Origin: Verrucomicrobiales bacterium
Lineage (GTDB): Bacteria; Verrucomicrobiota; Verrucomicrobiia; Limisphaerales; UBA9464
DNA: 53,120 bases
Reading direction: 5' to 3'
NCBI GenBank assembly: GCA_016793645.1
Contig: JAEUHD010000301.1
Location: forward strand, 1 to 53,120
The translations under genes were made by a program, and so were the position numbers. Below, piece by piece: positions 44,547 through 53,120 of the stretch (positions within the stretch are counted from its first letter, which is position 1; each line of letters opens with the position of its first letter). The notes under the pieces are model-generated. The model was given only the letters and a program-made list of their open reading frames with translations, did not search any database and was not told where the DNA came from.

Positions 44547-45428
44547 ATGTCCAATTTGATCGACGGCCGCGCCATCGCCGCACAGGTCCATGCCGAAACC
44601 GCTTCCCGCGTCGCTCATCTGCGCGCCCGGGGAATTCAACCCGGTCTGATGTTCATCCGGGTCGGAGAGGATCCCGCATCCCAGGTTTACGTCGGCATGA
44701 AGGAGAAGAAGGCTGCGGAACTGGGCTTCCGTTCCGAAACCCGAGTCCTTCCCGCCCACACGCCCCAGGAGGCATTGCTCCAACTCCTCCGACAACTGAA
44801 CTCGGATCCCACGTGGCACGGCATTCTCGTCCAGGCCCCCCTCCCCCGGGGCATCGACGCCCCGACCGTTTACGGTACGGTCGCACCGTCCAAGGACGTG
44901 GACGGCTTCCATCCGGTCAACGTGGGCAAACTTTCCCTCGGGGATCCCTCAGGATTTGTACCCTGCACCCCGGGGGGAATCCTCGAACTCCTGGTCCGAT
45001 CCCAAGTCCCCCTCGACGGCGCGGAAGTCGTCATCCTCGGGCGCGGCAATATTGTCGGAAAACCGATGGCGGCGATCCTCGTCCAAAAAACCGCGCACAC
45101 CAATTGCACCGTCACCCTCTGCCACAGCGGAACACGGGATGTGGCTGCCCATTGCCGGAGAGCCGACATCGTGATCGCCGCCATGGGTGTTCCGGAATTC
45201 GTTCGGGGCGACATGGTCCGCCCCGGGGCTGTCGTCGTCGATGTCGGGGTCAACCGGATTCCCGACCCCGCGAATCCCGGCCGTCAGCGCCTGGTGGGCG
45301 ACGTCGCCTTTGCCGAGTGTCAGCCCCGGGCGTCCCGGATTACTCCGAATCCCGGCGGGGTGGGCCCCATGACCATTGCGATGCTCCTTGCCAATACGGT
45401 ACGGGCCGCCGAACAGACCGCGGGCTGA
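44547..45428 (+). CDS. folD: Bifunctional methylene-THF dehydrogenase/methenyl-THF cyclohydrolase (FolD)
   Basis: FolD interconverts 5,10-methylene-, 5,10-methenyl- and 10-formyl-THF, feeding purine and formyl-Met synthesis. The 293-residue protein has the catalytic lysine region YVGMKEKKAAELG, VQAPLPRGID, the cyclohydrolase-side DVDGFHPVNVG, the nucleotide-binding GRGNIVGKPMA and the C-terminal PNPGGVGPMTIAMLLANT. It is of normal length. The ATG at 44547 (MSNLIDGRAIAAQV) fits the family; an upstream ATG at 44469 lies inside the preceding gene. The 5-formyl-THF cyclo-ligase at 1943-2527 acts on the same pool. Confidence 0.95.
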   Translation: MSNLIDGRAIAAQVHAETASRVAHLRARGIQPGLMFIRVGEDPASQVYVGMKEKKAAELGFRSETRVLPAHTPQEALLQLLRQLNSDPTWHGILVQAPLPRGIDAPTVYGTVAPSKDVDGFHPVNVGKLSLGDPSGFVPCTPGGILELLVRSQVPLDGAEVVILGRGNIVGKPMAAILVQKTAHTNCTVTLCHSGTRDVAAHCRRADIVIAAMGVPEFVRGDMVRPGAVVVDVGVNRIPDPANPGRQRLVGDVAFAECQPRASRITPNPGGVGPMTIAMLLANTVRAAEQTAG

Positions 45429-45507
45429 GCGGATCCCGCGATCACGGATCCACTCCGGGAAATCCTTTGACCGCGTCCCGACCCGCTGGAACCTTCCCAC
45501 CCCTTTC

Positions 45508-45948
45508 ATGACTCCGAATCGTATTCTGCCTGATCTCCAGTCCTCCCTCCTGTGCGAGGATGTCCGCCCCGAAGCCTCCGGTAACCTCATTCTGATCGGA
45601 GTTCTGGGCGTGATTCGCGTCCCGCAGGTCCCCATTGCCGCCCCCAAGGTCTGCGTGATCAACCGCTGGTGCGCCGGCATCGGACAGTTCACGGAGCAGG
45701 TCCGTCTCGTCGGTCCCGACGGCCAGCAGATCCTCCGGAAGAGCGCGTCCAAATTCGCGCTCCCGGATCCCACGCAAACCGCCACCCTGGTCTCCGTATT
45801 TCCGAACATCGAATTCCCCGTGGCCGGCGTCTATCATGTCGAGATTCTCGTCGATGATGTCATGAAGGTTCGTTTCCCCGTGCCCTTGATCGTCGTGCCC
45901 CAGCCGGGTCAGAACGCCCCGCAGCCCGCCGGACAGCGCCCCGCGTAG
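45508..45948 (+). CDS. Uncharacterised DUF6941-like protein
   Basis: A 146-residue protein resembling an uncharacterised family (DUF6941-like, from memory) that begins with LPDLQSSLLCEDVRPEASG followed by ILIGVLGVI. The pattern of short beta strands (VCVINRWCAGIGQF, EQVRLVGPDG, FPVAGVYHVEILVDD) suggests a beta-sandwich. There is no signal peptide, membrane segment or catalytic motif. A Pro/Gln/Ala-rich tail ends the protein. The ATG at 45508 is the natural start, 79 bases after folD. No function can be given from the context. Confidence 0.65.
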   Translation: MTPNRILPDLQSSLLCEDVRPEASGNLILIGVLGVIRVPQVPIAAPKVCVINRWCAGIGQFTEQVRLVGPDGQQILRKSASKFALPDPTQTATLVSVFPNIEFPVAGVYHVEILVDDVMKVRFPVPLIVVPQPGQNAPQPAGQRPA

Positions 45949-46020
45949 GAACCCTCGGCAACACCCGCCTGAAAACCCACACTGGTCGCAGGCGCGGAAC
46001 GGGCCCATCGTGGTCACCGA

Positions 46021-46917
46021 ATGGCGGTTGACGGCGATTCAGCAAGGCACGCCTCCCTGGGGGAACGCCTGGGCCTGGGCCCCTGGCTACCCTTCACCGG
46101 CCGGGGCCTCGCCGGCTTCGCCGAGGCGGGTGCCGGACGCCTCGTGGCGTTCCAGATCCTGTTCTCGGCCCTGGTCTCCCTGTCCCTGGTCTGGGGTGTT
46201 CGACAGATGGTGTTTCCAGTGGTCCAGAACGCCCTGGCGCAATTGCCGGAAACCCTGGCGTCCATCCAGGCGTCCCGTCTGCGATGGCCCGATGCCCATC
46301 CGGTGGTCCTCGCGTCCAGCCCTCAACTGGCGCTGTGCGTCAACCCCGGCTCCTCTCCGGATCTGGGGCTGAACGGCGATGTGCAATTTGAACTGCGGGA
46401 TTCGGAATTGGCGGTTCGGGGAGTTCTCGGCGCTTACGCCTCCCCTTACCGGCCAAACCTCGATCTCCCCCTCGACCGCATCGCCGCAGGGGCCGAGTGG
46501 GGGGCGTGGCGCTCACCCATGCTGGCCCTGCTGGGTGTGGGGACGTTCCTGGTCCAACTCCTTCTCTTTTGGATCCTGCCCCTCGTCCATGCCGTACCCA
46601 CCTGGACACTCGGATGGGTCCTCCGCCGTTCCATCCACTTTCCCGGAGCCTATCGGATCGCCGCAGCGTCCCTCTGGCCCGCCTCGCTTCTGCCGGTGGT
46701 CGCGATCCCGCTTTACTCCCTGCTGTGGATTCGAATTCCAGGGTTGGTCTTCCTGTTCCTTGCCCAGTTCGTTCTCGGTTGGATGCTGCTCCTCTGGGCC
46801 ATCCTCTCACTGCCCGCCCGACCGGCCCGGGAATCGACGGCGTCGAATCCCTTTTCCGGATCCTCCGGTGCGCGTCCCGGAACCCGGCGCAAGGGGAGGA
46901 ACCCATTTCATTCATGA
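46021..46917 (+). CDS. Uncharacterised multi-pass membrane protein
   Basis: A 298-residue membrane protein with about four helices: one near 42-65 (VAFQILFSALVSLSLVWGVR), then after an external region of about 95 residues a group at about 162-187, 212-235 and 240-264. The overall layout, a first helix, a soluble loop containing an acidic/Asn pattern and a C-terminal helix bundle, resembles DUF1189-type or Yip1-like proteins, but I cannot assign a family. It lies 72 bases after the DUF6941-like gene and 46 bases before the DUF2007 gene, all on the same strand. Confidence 0.6.
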   Translation: MAVDGDSARHASLGERLGLGPWLPFTGRGLAGFAEAGAGRLVAFQILFSALVSLSLVWGVRQMVFPVVQNALAQLPETLASIQASRLRWPDAHPVVLASSPQLALCVNPGSSPDLGLNGDVQFELRDSELAVRGVLGAYASPYRPNLDLPLDRIAAGAEWGAWRSPMLALLGVGTFLVQLLLFWILPLVHAVPTWTLGWVLRRSIHFPGAYRIAAASLWPASLLPVVAIPLYSLLWIRIPGLVFLFLAQFVLGWMLLLWAILSLPARPARESTASNPFSGSSGARPGTRRKGRNPFHS

Positions 46918-46963
46918 ACCACCCTCCCACCTCCGTTCAATCCCCATCGCCGGACCGATCCTG

Positions 46964-47173
46964 ATGCGCGAATTCTTCACCGGACCCCTGATCAAAACGG
47001 AACTTCTGGTCACCTGGCTGGAGAAACATGGCATTGCGGCCACCAGCGAATTCGTGGATCCCACCGAAACCGACCCGGAGGATCTTTCCCGGGAGGTGCG
47101 CGTTTCCGTTCCCGACGCGGACTTCGACCGCGCGCATCAACTGTTCTTTGAAGAACGCCAGGACGAACTATGA
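46964..47173 (+). CDS. DUF2007-type small protein
   Basis: A 69-residue protein beginning MREFFTGPLIKTELLVTWLEKHGI, of the DUF2007 (putative signal-transducing) type: a small alpha/beta domain with an ELLVTWLEKHGI helix and the later SVPDADFDRAHQLF segment. Members occur alone or fused to zinc ribbons; the function is unknown, with a proposed role in signalling or metal binding. Its TGA overlaps the ATG of slyX by 4 bases (47170-47173), so the two are translationally coupled. Confidence 0.75.
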   Translation: MREFFTGPLIKTELLVTWLEKHGIAATSEFVDPTETDPEDLSREVRVSVPDADFDRAHQLFFEERQDEL

Positions 47174-47388
47174 CCCCCTCAGCTGATTCAGAACGGCTCA
47201 CCCGTCTCGAAGCGTCCGTTGCCCACCTGGAACGCCTCTTCGACGAACTGAACGTCGTGGTGGTGGAACAGGGCCGCCGATTGGGACGTCTCGAAAAACG
47301 CCTCGACCAGGTGGCCCAACTGTTCGAAGGCGGCGAACTGGACCGGCTTCGGCAACTCCAGGAAAAGCCCCCCCATTACGGACCGTAG
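47170..47388 (+). CDS. slyX: SlyX family protein
   Basis: A 72-residue coiled-coil protein of the SlyX family. It has a long heptad helix (RLTRLEASVAHLERLFDELN, VVVVEQGRRLGRLEKRL) and the C-terminal signature PPHYGP, diagnostic for the family. SlyX has no established biochemical function; in enterobacteria it lies next to slyD. Here it is coupled by a 4-base overlap to the DUF2007 gene. It is convergent with panC. Confidence 0.88.
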   Translation: MTPSADSERLTRLEASVAHLERLFDELNVVVVEQGRRLGRLEKRLDQVAQLFEGGELDRLRQLQEKPPHYGP

Positions 47389-47444
47389 ACGTCACCGCAG
47401 AAGTGCCGGCGAGTCCCGACCTGAGGACGGCCGCCCCGCCCGAT

Positions 47445-48305
47445 TCACAGGCCACCATTGTCAATCAGCCGGGTGTGTCCGAAGAAGACGGCAAGCGCCA
47501 TCCGGCTGCCCTTTCCCACCCGGGCGACGGGTTCCAGGGTGTCCGGATCAAAAAACTCCACGTAATCCAGGCGCGCCGCGGAACAGGCCGAGACCATGGC
47601 CATGACCTGATTCCGGAGTTCCGTGGCGGGGATCCGTCGCCGGGCCACGCGCCGCCGACACTCCCGGAGCGCCCGTGACAACACCACCGCCTGGGCCCGC
47701 TGCTCCGGATTCAGATACACGTTGCGGGAACTCATCGCGAGGCCATCCGGTTCCCGATGCGTGGGCGCGACCTCGATCCGAAGCGGAAAATTGAGGTCGG
47801 CTGTCATCCGTCGGATCACCGCCGCCTGTTGCCAGTCCTTGGCCCCAAAGACGGCGATGTCCGGCAACACGGCATTGAACAGTTTGGCGACCACCGTGGT
47901 AACGCCTCGAAAGTGGGTGGGGCGGGATCCACCCTCCATTCCCAGCGACAACCGCTCCTCCACCACGTAGGTGGAATACCCTCCCGCATCCCTCCCGGGA
48001 TACATCACGGCGTCCGAGGGCAGGAATACCGCATCAACTCCCTCCGCCCGGCACATTCGAAGATCCCGGGGGAGGTCCCGGGGATATCGGGACAAATCCT
48101 CATTGGGGGCAAATTGCGTTGGGTTGACGTAGATGCTGACCACCACCTTCCCGGCAGTCCCCACCCGTCGCCGGGCCACCCGGATCAGGCTGGCGTGTCC
48201 CTCATGGAGATAGCCCATCGTCGGAACAAATCCGATTCGAACTCCATCCTGCTTCCAAATCCTGGCCAACCGTTGAATGGCCGCGGGTGTCTTCGCAATC
48301 CGCAT
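47445..48305 (-). CDS. panC: Pantothenate synthetase (PanC)
   Basis: PanC joins pantoate and beta-alanine with ATP to make pantothenate, the precursor of coenzyme A. The 286-residue protein has the HIGH-like motif in PTMGYLHEGHASLI, the QFAPNEDLSRYPR substrate region, FGAKDWQQ (commonly KDYQQ, here with Trp) and the KMSKS-like MSSRN. The length is normal. CoaC at 19265-19819 acts later in the same pathway. It lies 133 bases downstream of the large RCC1-repeat gene on the same strand, and panB is not seen. Confidence 0.94.
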   Translation of the reverse strand: MRIAKTPAAIQRLARIWKQDGVRIGFVPTMGYLHEGHASLIRVARRRVGTAGKVVVSIYVNPTQFAPNEDLSRYPRDLPRDLRMCRAEGVDAVFLPSDAVMYPGRDAGGYSTYVVEERLSLGMEGGSRPTHFRGVTTVVAKLFNAVLPDIAVFGAKDWQQAAVIRRMTADLNFPLRIEVAPTHREPDGLAMSSRNVYLNPEQRAQAVVLSRALRECRRRVARRRIPATELRNQVMAMVSACSAARLDYVEFFDPDTLEPVARVGKGSRMALAVFFGHTRLIDNGGL

Positions 48306-48438
48306 GCCGCCATCCTGAAAGAAGTCCCACTCGCGGACAATCTCCGTGCATGAAAAGCTCGGAGATCAGCCCGTCGCTCGCAAATCCCGTTCGTGAACCG
48401 GACCGACAACGACGTCTCCGGATCTCCCCCTGCCCGGA

Positions 48439-51400
48439 TCATGGGTCCTTCACCAGTCGATAGAACTGCTCCACCGCGTTCGCCGAGACCACAACGGTGG
48501 TGAATCCGCTCCGGCCCGATATCCGGGATCCAAAGTTTCTCCAATCCAGCAGATTGGCGGACGACTGGAGGCGGTACGTCCCCGCCGGCACCGTAAAATA
48601 GCGAAGCTGGACCGCGGGGAGAATGGTCGTCGATCCGTCCACCCCCTCCGTGGGCCGGCCGGGGTCGAAGCCAGCCAGCAGTTCGGTCGCATCATCCAAT
48701 CCATCGCCATCCGTGTCGGCCTTCTGCGGATCCGTTCCCAGTTGCCGCTCCAATGCATCGTCCAGGAGGTCCCCATCCGAATCCTGGGGAACCTTGGCCG
48801 CGATCACATGGTATCCGCCCGCTTCGACAAATCCCGCCACGGGGTATCCCGCAAGCGAAGCAGTCAACGAGGCGGCCCCCTCTCCCCAGACGCTCACGCG
48901 TCCATTCGAGAACTGTGCGAGACTGCGGTTGAACCCCGCGGAGATGTGCACCACGTCCGCAGGCAACTCCGGGACCGCGCACTGCCCGTTCTCGTTGTTT
49001 CCCCAACAGACGATCCGTCCATCGCGGAGCAAGGCCACCGTGTGGCCGTCTCCTGCGGCCACGGCCGCCGCCGCCGGCAATCCCACGGGGACCTCGCATT
49101 GCCCGAAGCGATTGTCACCCCAGCACAGGATTCGACCGTCCTCGCTCAACGCCGCCGAATGGGACCAACCCGCCGCAATGGCCGCGATCCTTCCCATGCC
49201 CGACGGCACCTGACACTGTCCCTGGGTGTCGTCTCCGAAAGCCACGACGGTTCCATCCGAAGCCAGCGCGAGACTGTGAAGTCCACCCGCCGCAATCGCC
49301 GTGAAGGTGTGCCCGGAAGGACCGGTGCATTGTCCGGAGGAATTTCTTCCCCACGCCACCAGGGTCCCGTCGGCGAGTAGCGCCACCGAGTGATGTCCCC
49401 CGGCTGCAATGGCGCGGACGTCCACCAGGCCATCCGGACGCGAACTCTGACCATCCGAATCGAGTCCCCATCCGCGCACCGTGCCGTCGTGGAGCAACGC
49501 CAGGGAATGCCACGCACCGGCGGCCAGGGACGATACATTCGAAACGTCCAGGGGAACCTCGGCCTGCCCCACGTCATGGTTGCCCCACACCGACACGGTG
49601 CCCGCAATTCCCGGCAATGCGGGCGACGACGACGCATGGGCGCCCGTCCCGGGCGGTAGCAGCCGGAAGAACCGGGCATCGGTCGGAAGATTCGTCCGAT
49701 TCAGGACGAAGGAAACGCCCTTGGGCGCCGCGAAGGGATCGTCAATATCCTGCCACGCCGCACCGTCCACCGAGGACTGGAGCTGGTAGAGACCGAGTCC
49801 CAGGGTGAAATACTTGAGTTGAACCCCCGGCGAAACCACCAGGCTTCCATCGGGAGCTTCGGCGCCCACCCGCGGATCGAATCCGTTGTCCAACTCCACG
49901 CGATCGGGCAACCCGTCCCCGTCGGTATCCAACTCCTCCGGAGAAATCCCCAGCCGAACCTCGACGCCATCCTCAAGCCCGTCGCCGTCGGTGTCCGGCA
50001 GGAGCGGATTCGAATGCAGCGGACGTTCAAACGCGTCATCCAGGCCATCCTCGTCACGATCCGGACGTCCCTGAACCGCCATCAGGTGAAAGTAGCCCGC
50101 GGCCAGGAGCACCGTGTTGGTGAGTCCCTTCGGGACCGTCTTGACGGCGGGATCGTCCAGTCCAAAGACCACGGTGGATCCATCCGGTTTGACGGCCGCG
50201 GTAAAGCTGTACCCGGCGGCAACCTGGACCACGCCGCCCAAATCCGCGGGAACGTCCGTTTGGGAAAACGAATTGTCGCCCCAGAGGGCCAGGCTCCCGT
50301 TCCGCAGCACCGCCACCGTGTGATTTCCCCCCGCGGCGATTTGGGCGACTTCACCGATTCCGGACGGAACCGTGCATTGTTCGAAGTCATTGGCGCCCCA
50401 ACAGTGCACCACGCCGTCCGCCGTCAGGGCCACGGAATGAAAGACCCCGGCGGCGATGGCGATCACGTTCGTCAGTCCGTCCGGAACCGAGCACTGCCCG
50501 CGCGACGAGTCCCCCCAACACACGATGGAGCCATCGGATTTCAGCGCCACGGCGTGAAAATATCCGGCGGCAATCGAAACCACGTTGCTCAAGCCCTCCG
50601 GGAAATCCAGCTGGCTGAACTCATTGGTTCCCCATCCCATGACCCGCCCGTCGGCCCTCAACCCATAGGTCTGAACGGCTCCCGCCACGAGGCTCACCAA
50701 ATTCGTGGCGTCCCGTGGGACAAGCGTCTGGCCCTGTTCCCCGGATCCCCACGCCGCAACGCTGCCATCGGTCCGGATGACCGCGGAATGGGCAAAACCC
50801 GCCGCGACCGCCACCACCTGCGTCACCGTGTTGGGAATGTTGGTTTGCTGATACCCGTTGAGCCCCCAACTGAAGACGTCGCCCAGGGGTTGGCGGACTC
50901 GGACCTTCGGAGCGAAATCCAGGACGTCCACCGCAACCTTTCGGCTCGTCTGTTCACTGGTCAGCAGGGCGGCCTTGAGCCAGTAGTCCCCGGAATCGGA
51001 AATCCTCGTTCGATGCAGGACCAGGGACTCGTTGGTCTGGGACTCCAGGACGTTCGTCCCCTGGTACCATTGCCATGCCACGTAGTTCGTCTCAGGAACG
51101 GCATTGGTGGAGAGGTCCCCGGGTTGCGGGCATTCGCCGGGTTGGTCCATGACGCCGTCCCCATTGAGGTCGCACCCTTCCGGATTTCCGTCTCCGTCAA
51201 GATCCACCGGAGTCCCGACCGCCGTTTCATTGGTCACGACCACGAAATTCGTGGTCACGATGCCATTGGTCAGAGCCCGGGCCCGCAGGACCAGCAGATC
51301 CCCAAGAAGAACCTGCCGGTCCCTTGCCAAAAGGGTGAACAGGGGAAAGCTGCCCTTGTTACGTGGATCCGTTCCCGCATCGAACTCCGCTTTATCATCC

Positions 51401-51585
51401 CATCCATCGCCGTCGGTGTCCTTTTTCGTGGGGTCGCTCCCAAAACGAACCTCCTCCAGGTCCGATAGTCCATCGCCATCCAGGTCGGAGGAGGGGGCCG
51501 GAGCGGCCATCCCCTGGGGACTGGCGAAAGTTCCGGCGGAGATTCCCAGAAGAAGGAACCCCATCAATATTCGGTGTAGCAACAT
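48439..51585 (-). CDS. Secreted RCC1-repeat protein with duplicated propeller and calcium-binding modules
   Basis: A 1048-residue exported protein. After a signal peptide (1-22) comes a thrombospondin-type-3-like calcium repeat region (SDLDGDGLSDLEE, KDTDGDGWDDKAE), then an Ig-like stretch. Two large units follow, each with seven RCC1 repeats that could form a seven-bladed propeller (blades marked by GSIVCWG, GVVHCWG, GRILCWG and similar). Each unit ends with DxDGDGLxD repeats and a segment containing YFT...YRLQSS or YFT...YQLQSS. The duplication is clear. The ATG at 51585 gives a normal signal peptide; the frame is open 38 codons upstream. The function is unknown; such proteins are common on verrucomicrobial cell surfaces. 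Confidence 0.85.
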   Translation of the reverse strand: MLLHRILMGFLLLGISAGTFASPQGMAAPAPSSDLDGDGLSDLEEVRFGSDPTKKDTDGDGWDDKAEFDAGTDPRNKGSFPLFTLLARDRQVLLGDLLVLRARALTNGIVTTNFVVVTNETAVGTPVDLDGDGNPEGCDLNGDGVMDQPGECPQPGDLSTNAVPETNYVAWQWYQGTNVLESQTNESLVLHRTRISDSGDYWLKAALLTSEQTSRKVAVDVLDFAPKVRVRQPLGDVFSWGLNGYQQTNIPNTVTQVVAVAAGFAHSAVIRTDGSVAAWGSGEQGQTLVPRDATNLVSLVAGAVQTYGLRADGRVMGWGTNEFSQLDFPEGLSNVVSIAAGYFHAVALKSDGSIVCWGDSSRGQCSVPDGLTNVIAIAAGVFHSVALTADGVVHCWGANDFEQCTVPSGIGEVAQIAAGGNHTVAVLRNGSLALWGDNSFSQTDVPADLGGVVQVAAGYSFTAAVKPDGSTVVFGLDDPAVKTVPKGLTNTVLLAAGYFHLMAVQGRPDRDEDGLDDAFERPLHSNPLLPDTDGDGLEDGVEVRLGISPEELDTDGDGLPDRVELDNGFDPRVGAEAPDGSLVVSPGVQLKYFTLGLGLYQLQSSVDGAAWQDIDDPFAAPKGVSFVLNRTNLPTDARFFRLLPPGTGAHASSSPALPGIAGTVSVWGNHDVGQAEVPLDVSNVSSLAAGAWHSLALLHDGTVRGWGLDSDGQSSRPDGLVDVRAIAAGGHHSVALLADGTLVAWGRNSSGQCTGPSGHTFTAIAAGGLHSLALASDGTVVAFGDDTQGQCQVPSGMGRIAAIAAGWSHSAALSEDGRILCWGDNRFGQCEVPVGLPAAAAVAAGDGHTVALLRDGRIVCWGNNENGQCAVPELPADVVHISAGFNRSLAQFSNGRVSVWGEGAASLTASLAGYPVAGFVEAGGYHVIAAKVPQDSDGDLLDDALERQLGTDPQKADTDGDGLDDATELLAGFDPGRPTEGVDGSTTILPAVQLRYFTVPAGTYRLQSSANLLDWRNFGSRISGRSGFTTVVVSANAVEQFYRLVKDP

Positions 51586-51778
51586 TCGGACAGGCGGTTG
51601 GAGCAACGGTGGAGGCAATGCGTGAGCCTCTTGATTAGCGCCACGGACAGGCAAGTTCACTGCCAACATTGCAACAAAAGCGTGACATTCCTTCCGCACC
51701 CCAACGGGCCGGAGTCGTCGCGCCTTGAAGGCAAGCCCGAAGCGACGTCGAACGCCATCGCCGAACTCCCGGGGGACC

Positions 51779-51791
51779 TGGTTCTAGACCA
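51779..51791. promoter_or_regulatory. Small palindrome upstream of the receiver gene
   Basis: TGGT (51779-51782) and ACCA (51788-51791) flank a TCTAG core, 76 bases before the start of the stand-alone receiver gene, in the 281-bp gap between divergent genes. It is short and may be chance. The rest of this gap shows nothing else I can support. Confidence 0.2.
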
Positions 51792-51866
51792 AGGTTTAGT
51801 GGCCGCCCAGCCGCCGACCCCGTATCACCAGAGGAAGCGTTGCGCCGTTGCGCCCCGCCTCCCCGA

Positions 51867-52265
51867 ATGGAATCCCGCCGTCCCCACATCGCCATTGTTG
51901 AAAACGACGATGCATTTGGTGCGGCGCTCGTGCGACTGCTCAAGGCCGGCGGATTTGAAACCGTCCTATTTCCAAGCGCCGAACAGTTTCTTGAGAACGC
52001 GCACCTGGACGACCTCGCCTGTGTCGTTCTCGACGTGCACCTCCCCGGCGCCTCGGGATTTGAACTGCTCTCGAGACTGCGCCGGGACCTCCTGAAGATT
52101 CCCGTGCTTCTCATGACCGCCGACGACTCCCCGGCCACCCGAAAGCGCGCCCTGGGTTCGGAGTGCATGGATTTCCTGATCAAACCCTTCGAGGCAACCG
52201 TGCTCCTCGGCACACTGCGTCGCTGCGTGTTGCCGCCGGACCCCACGCCGAACCAGGGTCTCTGA
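51867..52265 (+). CDS. Single-domain FixJ/CheY-like response regulator
   Basis: A 132-residue receiver with no output domain. The acidic pocket is VENDD (11-15), the phospho-acceptor is D56 (VVLDVHLPG) and the conserved Lys is K106 (FLIKPFEA). The VHLPGxSGxxLL pattern and following TADDSP are FixJ-type. It could act as a phosphate sink or diffusible switch for one of the kinases of the window. The ATG at 51867 gives a standard receiver start. The outer-membrane protein gene follows after 24 bases. Confidence 0.88.
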   Translation: MESRRPHIAIVENDDAFGAALVRLLKAGGFETVLFPSAEQFLENAHLDDLACVVLDVHLPGASGFELLSRLRRDLLKIPVLLMTADDSPATRKRALGSECMDFLIKPFEATVLLGTLRRCVLPPDPTPNQGL

Positions 52266-52289
52266 AACGCACTTCATCCACTCATTCCC

Positions 52290-53102
52290 ATGAATCGCCG
52301 ACTACACCACATTGCCCTCCCGCTCCTCGTCGCCACCACACCCCTGGTGGCCCAGGATGTCCCTCCGGCCGCGAGCGACACGGAGAAACTCGCCCGGGAA
52401 GTCCAGAACCCCGTCGCAAAACTCATCAGCGTCCCGTTCCAGAACAACTTCAACTTCGGCATCGGCCCGGAGGATGTGACGCAATACGTCCTCAACTTCC
52501 AGCCGGTCATCCCCATCACGCTGAATGAGGACTGGAATGTCATTACCCGGACGATCGTTCCGATCATCAGCCAGCCGTCCCCGGCCCCCGGCATTCCCTC
52601 GGCCGCCGGACTCGGGGACATCAACCCCACCTTCTTCCTCTCCCCCGCCAATTCAGGGAAGTTTATCTGGGGTGTCGGACCTACTCTGACCTTTCCAACG
52701 GCCACGGACTCCCTACTGGGCACCGGTATGTGGAGCGCCGGTCCGGCCGCGGTCGCGCTCACCATGCAGGGCCCCTGGGTGGTGGGCGTGCTCGCCAACC
52801 AGCAGTGGTCCTACGCGGGATGGGGCGACGAGGACGTCAGTGCGATGCTCATTCAGCCCTTCATCAACTACAACCTCCCTCAGGGCTGGTACCTGAGCAG
52901 CGCCCCCATCCTCACGGCCAACTGGAAGGAATCCGCCCGCAATGCGTGGGTCATCCCGGTCGGCGGCGGTGTCGGCAAAATCTTCCACCTCGGAAAACTC
53001 CCACTCAACGGACAAATCCAGGCGTACTATAACGTCCGGACCCCCGAGGACGGACCGGACTGGCAATTGCGCGTCCAACTGCAGTTCCTGTTCCCGAAAT
53101 GA
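52290..53102 (+). CDS. Outer-membrane beta-barrel protein (MetA-pathway/transporter-like)
   Basis: A 270-residue exported protein with a signal peptide (1-21, LPLLVATTPLVAQ) followed by EVQNPVAKLISVPFQNNFNFGIG, a motif seen in proteins annotated as putative outer-membrane transporters or phenol-degradation MetA-pathway proteins (PF13557-like). Repeated amphipathic strands (WGVGPTLTFPTATD, WVVGVLANQQWSYAG, YNLPQGWYLSSAP) and a final LRVQLQFLFPK fit a barrel. The true substrate is unknown. It is probably co-transcribed with the receiver gene 24 bases upstream. The stop is at 53100-53102, just inside the window. Confidence 0.75.
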   Translation: MNRRLHHIALPLLVATTPLVAQDVPPAASDTEKLAREVQNPVAKLISVPFQNNFNFGIGPEDVTQYVLNFQPVIPITLNEDWNVITRTIVPIISQPSPAPGIPSAAGLGDINPTFFLSPANSGKFIWGVGPTLTFPTATDSLLGTGMWSAGPAAVALTMQGPWVVGVLANQQWSYAGWGDEDVSAMLIQPFINYNLPQGWYLSSAPILTANWKESARNAWVIPVGGGVGKIFHLGKLPLNGQIQAYYNVRTPEDGPDWQLRVQLQFLFPK

Positions 53103-53120
53103 TCGGGAAGCCTCCAACCT

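Noticed and set aside
1..53120. CRISPR arrays, insertion sequences, prophage or integrase genes
   Set aside because: No regularly spaced direct repeats, transposase, integrase or phage structural genes were seen; all substantial frames read as chromosomal genes.

Overview
The window looks like a chromosomal segment of a high-GC, Gram-negative member of the Verrucomicrobiota, perhaps a Pedosphaera/Limisphaera-like lineage. Three things point there: a 51-residue small basic protein of the Chlamydiae/Verrucomicrobia-specific type (42226-42381), two copies of the Minf_1886 (Planctomycetes/Verrucomicrobia) conserved protein, and the long insert-containing form of IspG that is typical of the PVC superphylum and plastids. 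FadL-type and other beta-barrel proteins with signal peptides indicate an outer membrane. I see no phage, transposase, integrase, CRISPR array or rRNA operon. The only tRNA-like signal is an orphan T-arm near 8585-8600.

Layout. 1-15148 is mostly housekeeping: the 3' end of squalene-hopene cyclase, RNase Y, 5-formyl-THF cyclo-ligase, RarA, RseP, IspG, an O-methyltransferase, a gamma-carbonic-anhydrase-like protein, PrmC, MurA, a HEAT-repeat protein, HemL and a YheT-type hydrolase. 14189-20303 reads as one minus-strand operon: Minf_1886, CoaC-type decarboxylase, membrane histidine kinase, NtrC-type sigma-54 activator, small membrane protein, HpnD-type squalene/presqualene synthase and YheT hydrolase. 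Four of its genes are joined by 4-base start/stop overlaps. It places a sigma-54 two-component system in the same unit as the first step of hopanoid synthesis.

20304-32308 is the signalling region. It holds an unusual REC-LuxR-REC regulator, an SDR and a FadL-type outer-membrane protein. Facing these is a three-gene cassette: methyltransferase, membrane hybrid kinase with two kinase cores, and receiver with a degenerate kinase domain. Its order and architecture recall the phcB-phcS-phcR quorum-sensing operon of Ralstonia, which makes and senses a 3-hydroxy fatty acid methyl ester. A PAS kinase with a possible palindromic operator follows, then a second Minf_1886 gene with a 48-residue membrane protein downstream of leuS. 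The Phc-like cassette is the best candidate in the window for an undescribed system.

32375-53120 returns to housekeeping and envelope genes: LeuS, a lipoprotein-like sugar isomerase, a membrane-anchored PQQ-propeller protein, a TopB-like topoisomerase, YchF, the small basic protein overlapping an RluB-type pseudouridine synthase, an SH3 protein, FolD, two uncharacterised proteins, DUF2007 and SlyX small proteins, PanC, a large secreted protein with two seven-repeat RCC1 propellers, a FixJ/CheY-like receiver and an outer-membrane beta-barrel protein. Starts were chosen from family N-termini and overlaps, because Shine-Dalgarno sequences are weak here. All functions are recognised from the translated sequence by memory; no searches were run.
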